The notes under the pieces were generated by a model, which was given only the letters and a program-made list of their open reading frames with translations, was not told the origin of the DNA and made no database searches. Below, piece by piece: positions 61,801 to 64,000 of a stretch of DNA of 64,000 bases. Each line of letters opens with the position of its first letter. Position 1 is the stretch's first letter. The DNA lies in assembly GCF_013328205.1 (NCBI RefSeq), contig NZ_JABULH010000001.1, forward strand, positions 635,610-699,609, in the 5' to 3' direction. The DNA is from Sphingomonas hominis (GTDB taxonomy: Bacteria; Pseudomonadota; Alphaproteobacteria; Sphingomonadales; Sphingomonadaceae). The translations under genes and the position numbers were made by a program.

Positions 61801-62116
61801 CGATGAAATGGAGCGTTGGCAGGCCGGCGGGCTGGTCGTTCTGCACCTCGCCTTTTCCGCGGTACCGTCGCATCCGTGGCGGTTCGTGCAGGATGCGTTG
61901 TGGGCCGAGCAGGAGCGGGTTTGGCGCGCGCTGGAGGCAGGAGCGAGCGTGTTCTTGTGCGGCGACGGGCGCTACATGGCGCCCGCGGTGCGCGACACGT
62001 TGGTGCGCATCTGGATGCAACAGGTCGGTGGCGAGCACGCGCAGGGCTCGGCGTGGCTCGAGCAGATGATTGCCGATGGGCGTTTTCACCAGGACGTGTT
62101 CGGCTTCGGCAAATAG
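58898..62116 (+). CDS. Self-sufficient cytochrome P450-reductase fusion (CYP102-like)
   Basis: The 1072-residue protein has a P450 domain (1-about 470) with I-helix AGHETTSGML, KEALRLWP and heme-binding FGNGERACIG (Cys about 416). A flavodoxin-like FMN domain follows (VLLYGTSLGTARDVAEEIAE), then a FAD/NADPH reductase (RFYSIASSPLV, PGTGFAPLRGF, FFGCRHPDHDW, LCGDGRYMAPAV). This is the P450 BM3 layout. It should hydroxylate fatty-acid-like substrates at the cost of NADPH. No membrane anchor is seen. Divergent from the secreted gene at 58.8 kb. Confidence 0.95.
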   Translation: MASKPNDIPAAAAVPMPAALPVIGHLHQIARAGLIGHLLRVSRAMPQGIFKLRFGSRVSIFVTDPNLVAELSDETRFRKMPGPALRVVRKFAGDGLFTAFSEEPNWGKAHRILLPAFSHRAMRGYFDMIVEVCDQLVAKWTRAAGTDVHVADDMTRLTLDSIAIAGFGHRFNSFERDELDSFLVALGRALSEALNVITRMPIQRRFAKRAAAQYEADIAEMNALVDGIIADRRVNPTDGRDLLNLMLTAIDPETGEGLDDLNIRYQVLTFLIAGHETTSGMLTFAFTYLLRNPAVLAQAYAEVDRVLPGDTRPDYTHVARLEVIERILKEALRLWPTAPAFSVAPFEDQVIGAKDGQPGWRMRKDRPVNIFTPGLHRAASAWDDPEEFDIDRWLPEAEAARHPHAYKPFGNGERACIGRQFAMVEAKIALAMMLRSFAISDPHSYKLRVKETLSIKPDEFTMRVRLRGAHERLQLGEAAVADTAVDVGALAGSGQRFVLLYGTSLGTARDVAEEIAERARTDGFDVIVRSMDESFKGGAAPDDKVIVIVTATYNGRAPDSAVEVERALDAGAFDGADWSGARYAVLGIGNSQWPNFQAFPNRIDAAIARAGGERLVPRGEADGQGDFEGAIAAFVRDLWQALGATAEPAANTATLSLAPVDAAETRARALSEHAQRLEIVANDELVRPADGLWDFAQEPPRSSTRLVRVRLPEGQHYAAGDHVAIYARNRPELVARALDLLGLNGASQVRVDAQGGRFKHLPLGATVTVEQLLTDFVELSEAASRRAVAGLRGATRCPHTVAALEALEADYDAQVADKRVSLLDLIERHPAASVTLDQLIDWSPAIQPRFYSIASSPLVSPRIADLIVGTIAAPAWSGLGEHRGFASDYMKALAPGEHVFGYVRRPNPPFAPPADPTQPMILIGPGTGFAPLRGFLQERAAQAETGAQVATNLLFFGCRHPDHDWFCRDEMERWQAGGLVVLHLAFSAVPSHPWRFVQDALWAEQERVWRALEAGASVFLCGDGRYMAPAVRDTLVRIWMQQVGGEHAQGSAWLEQMIADGRFHQDVFGFGK

Positions 62117-62122
62117 CGGCGT

Positions 62123-62147
62123 GCAACCCGCGCCCGCGCGCACCGTT
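62123..62147 (+). promoter_or_regulatory. Weak candidate EcfG-like promoter before phasin
   Basis: GCAAC (62123-62127) with CGTT (62144-62147) 16 nt apart. One mismatch in the -35. The phasin ATG is 34 bp further on. Confidence 0.25.
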
Positions 62148-62181
62148 GAGGCGATCAGAACACGCTGATGGACAGGAGCAG

Positions 62182-62520
62182 ATGATGTCGGACGATCGCG
62201 CGAACGCGGGTGGCTTCCAGGATCAGGTCAAGGGCGCGGGTGAGGCGATGCGCGCGTCGGGGCAGAAGATGCCGGACAATTCCTCCAGCCTCGGCGTCGC
62301 GATGATCGATCAGGCGCAGGCGAACGCGCAGGAAGCCTTCGCGGCGATGCGTGCGGCGGCACAGGCCAAGGATCTGAGCGACGTTATGCGCATCCAGGGC
62401 GATTACCTGCGTGAACAATCGCAGCGATCGATGAACCAGGCGCGCGAGATCGGCGAGCTGATCATGAAGTTCGGCCGCGACGCGGTCGCGCCGATGCAGG
62501 GGGGCGCTAAGGCCGGCTGA
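62182..62520 (+). CDS. Phasin-family protein
   Basis: The 112-residue helical protein fits the phasin_2 family: QAQANAQEAFAAMRAAAQAK, DVMRIQGDYLREQSQRSMNQ and ELIMKFGRDAVAP. Phasins coat polyhydroxyalkanoate granules, though some small ones have other roles. GGAGCAG precedes ATG 62182. No pha synthase gene in the window. Confidence 0.85.
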   Translation: MMSDDRANAGGFQDQVKGAGEAMRASGQKMPDNSSSLGVAMIDQAQANAQEAFAAMRAAAQAKDLSDVMRIQGDYLREQSQRSMNQAREIGELIMKFGRDAVAPMQGGAKAG

Positions 62521-62625
62521 GCAGGCGCTTCATTGCCCTGAGAAGGGCAGGGCCACGGGTAGGTGGCTTGCTTAGAAGCTAATCCGCCTAACCCTGATCA
62601 CCCTTCGGCCGGGCGCAAACAGTGA

Positions 62626-64000
62626 TTAGCCGGCTGGTTGGGCGCTTGTGCTTGTCGGCGTTACCGGCCCTTGCGCCGTAGTCTCGAGTTGTGAGTCGCC
62701 GCCCAGCGTCTGGTAAAGCGTCACCAGGTTCGACGCGCGCACCAATTGCGTCTGCACGACCGTACGCTGCGCGGTGTAAAGCGAACGCTGCGCATCGAGG
62801 CTGGTCAGGTAGGTGTCGATGCCGCCCTGGTAACGCGCGTTGGCGAGTTGCAGCGTGTCGGCGGCGGCGTTGAGGAAGCGCTGGTTGGCCGATAGCTGAT
62901 CGGTGATCGTGCCGCGTCGCGCGAGCGCGTCGGACACTTCCTGGAACGCCGTCTGGATCGTGCCCTCGTACGTGGCGAGCGCAGCGTCGCGCTGCGCCTG
63001 CGAGAAGGCGACGCCGGCGCGGCCGGCACCGGCGCGGAAGATGGGGTAGCTGACGTTGGGCGCGACCGAATAGTTGAACGCCCCGCCGGTAAACAACGTG
63101 CGCAGCGCGGTGCTGGCGAAACCGACGACGGCGGTGAGCGCGACGCGCGGGAACAATTGCGCACGCGCCGCACCGATTTCGGCATTGGTCGCGCGCAATT
63201 CGTATTCGGCCTGCACCACGTCGGGGCGACGCAGCAGGATGCCCGAGTCCAGGCCGGCGGGCAGTTCGCCCAGGCTGCGGGATGCGTCGTCGATCGACGC
63301 GGGCAGCAGTGACGCATCGACTGGCGAGCCGACCAGCCGTTGCAGCGCATTAACGTCCTGCGCCAGCAAGGTGCGCTGCTGCGCGAGGTCGGCGAGTGCG
63401 GTTTCCAGCACCTGCTCGGCCTGGCGCACGTCGCTGCGCGGCGACACGCCGCCGGCCAGCCGCGCACGGGTGAGTTGGACGCTGCGGCGCGCGCTCGCCG
63501 CCGTATCCTCCGCGATCTTGAGCAGGCTGGCGTCGGAGCCATAGGTGACCCAGGCGTTGGCGATGTCGGCGACCAGCGTCAGCCGCGTCGCACGCGCCGC
63601 CGCCTCCTGGCCGAAGTAGCGGTTGAGCGCGGCGTTGGTCAGCGAGCGTACGCGCCCGAACAGGTCGATCTCGAACGCGGTGACGCCGAGCTGCGTGCTG
63701 AACGTGCTGCGGTTCGACGAGAAGTTGGTGGTGCCTCCGGTGCCGCCGCTGCCGGCACCACCGTTGTTCGCGCCGCCGGTGCCACCATTGCCGACGCCCG
63801 CTCCGGTGCCGCCGTTCCCTACGCCACCATTGCCGACCCCGCCGTTACCGGTGCTTGCGTTACCCGTACCGTTGCCGCCGGTGCCGATCGGCACGCCGGT
63901 CGCCACACCCGAGCTGCCTGTGCGCCGGTAGCTGTATGAGGCCGTTGCATCGAGCTGCGGCAGCAGGTCGGCGCGCTGGATACGATATTGCGCGCGCGTC
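62626..64000 (-). CDS. Outer-membrane efflux protein (TolC/OprM/NodT family), 5' end cut off
   Basis: The frame is open from the right edge to a stop at 62626 (457 residues visible). It has the OMF repeat: VTAFEIDLFGRVRSLTNAAL, ARLAGGVSPRSDVRQAEQVL, LLRRPDVVQAEYELRATNAE and SYPIFRAGAGRAGVAF. It is the outer-membrane exit duct of RND or similar pumps; partner genes should lie beyond the right edge. A Gly/Asn-rich insert (63727-63906) is in a surface-loop position. Confidence 0.9.
   Translation of the reverse strand, partial: TRAQYRIQRADLLPQLDATASYSYRRTGSSGVATGVPIGTGGNGTGNASTGNGGVGNGGVGNGGTGAGVGNGGTGGANNGGAGSGGTGGTTNFSSNRSTFSTQLGVTAFEIDLFGRVRSLTNAALNRYFGQEAAARATRLTLVADIANAWVTYGSDASLLKIAEDTAASARRSVQLTRARLAGGVSPRSDVRQAEQVLETALADLAQQRTLLAQDVNALQRLVGSPVDASLLPASIDDASRSLGELPAGLDSGILLRRPDVVQAEYELRATNAEIGAARAQLFPRVALTAVVGFASTALRTLFTGGAFNYSVAPNVSYPIFRAGAGRAGVAFSQAQRDAALATYEGTIQTAFQEVSDALARRGTITDQLSANQRFLNAAADTLQLANARYQGGIDTYLTSLDAQRSLYTAQRTVVQTQLVRASNLVTLYQTLGGDSQLETTAQGPVTPTSTSAQPAG

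Overview
The window is a GC-rich alphaproteobacterial chromosome segment, most probably from a Sphingomonas or close sphingomonad. The basis is gene content and order rather than a database match: cobA-DUF2849-cysI-DUF934-cysH, dnaG-rpoD, mfd/sdhE/recG, UPF0262 next to dnaB, and a DksA with a reduced zinc finger. tRNA-Asn(GTT) and tRNA-Leu(CAA) are present. There is no rRNA, CRISPR array or transposase.

Region 1 (1-7.5 kb) is the end of an integrated element (prophage, phage satellite or integrative element) lying against the 3' end of tRNA-Asn. A tyrosine recombinase reads towards the tRNA and is preceded by a probable excisionase and a thermonuclease-like gene. Further in are two small CxxC proteins, a 407-residue protein with a threefold internal repeat, and a divergent CI-like/Cro-like regulator pair. 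A leftward operon holds an unknown protein, a CHC2/Toprim primase and a DnaB-like helicase that starts at GTG 489 and leaves the window. A 19-bp palindrome occurs four times around the regulator genes. Three copies sit at the same offset inside the spacers of three predicted promoters, which looks like a compact genetic switch. Three 12-bp direct repeats lie between integrase and tRNA and could be recombinase arm sites. A Gly/Tyr/Arg-repeat secreted protein is encoded against the direction of the other genes, as phage morons are.

Region 2 (7.6-29.9 kb) is core genome: nadK-moaA, an EAL phosphodiesterase with a degenerate GGDEF, mfd, sdhE, recG, a small DMT transporter, tyrS, then a leftward cluster serS-surE-nlpD-like. 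It continues with a host-attachment-family protein, a Gln/Asn-rich secreted protein with a VPAP/PEP-CTERM-like tail, dksA, a PilZ protein, a Crp/Fnr regulator with an FNR-like box in its own promoter region, cdd, UPF0262, the chromosomal dnaB and a DUF4403 lipoprotein.

Region 3 (29.9-47.5 kb) starts with a leftward assimilatory sulfate operon: siroheme precursor synthesis, sulfite reductase and APS-type reductase. It then holds a DUF808 membrane protein, astD, selO and a rightward run of alpha/beta hydrolase, SDR, GH130-like protein and GT4 glycosyltransferase. A nitronate-monooxygenase-family oxidoreductase, a small glycine-zipper lipoprotein, a hydroxyacid dehydrogenase, an SH3 protein, nadC and RNase T2 follow.

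Region 4 (47.5-64 kb) holds a VWA protein and its MoxR ATPase separated by CHAP and AraC genes, a Phd-like/PAS fusion protein, dnaG-rpoD, a cyclophilin, a self-sufficient CYP102-type P450-reductase fusion, a phasin, and the 3' part of a TolC/OprM-family efflux gene cut by the right edge. Promoters, operators and most start choices were read by eye and are predictions.
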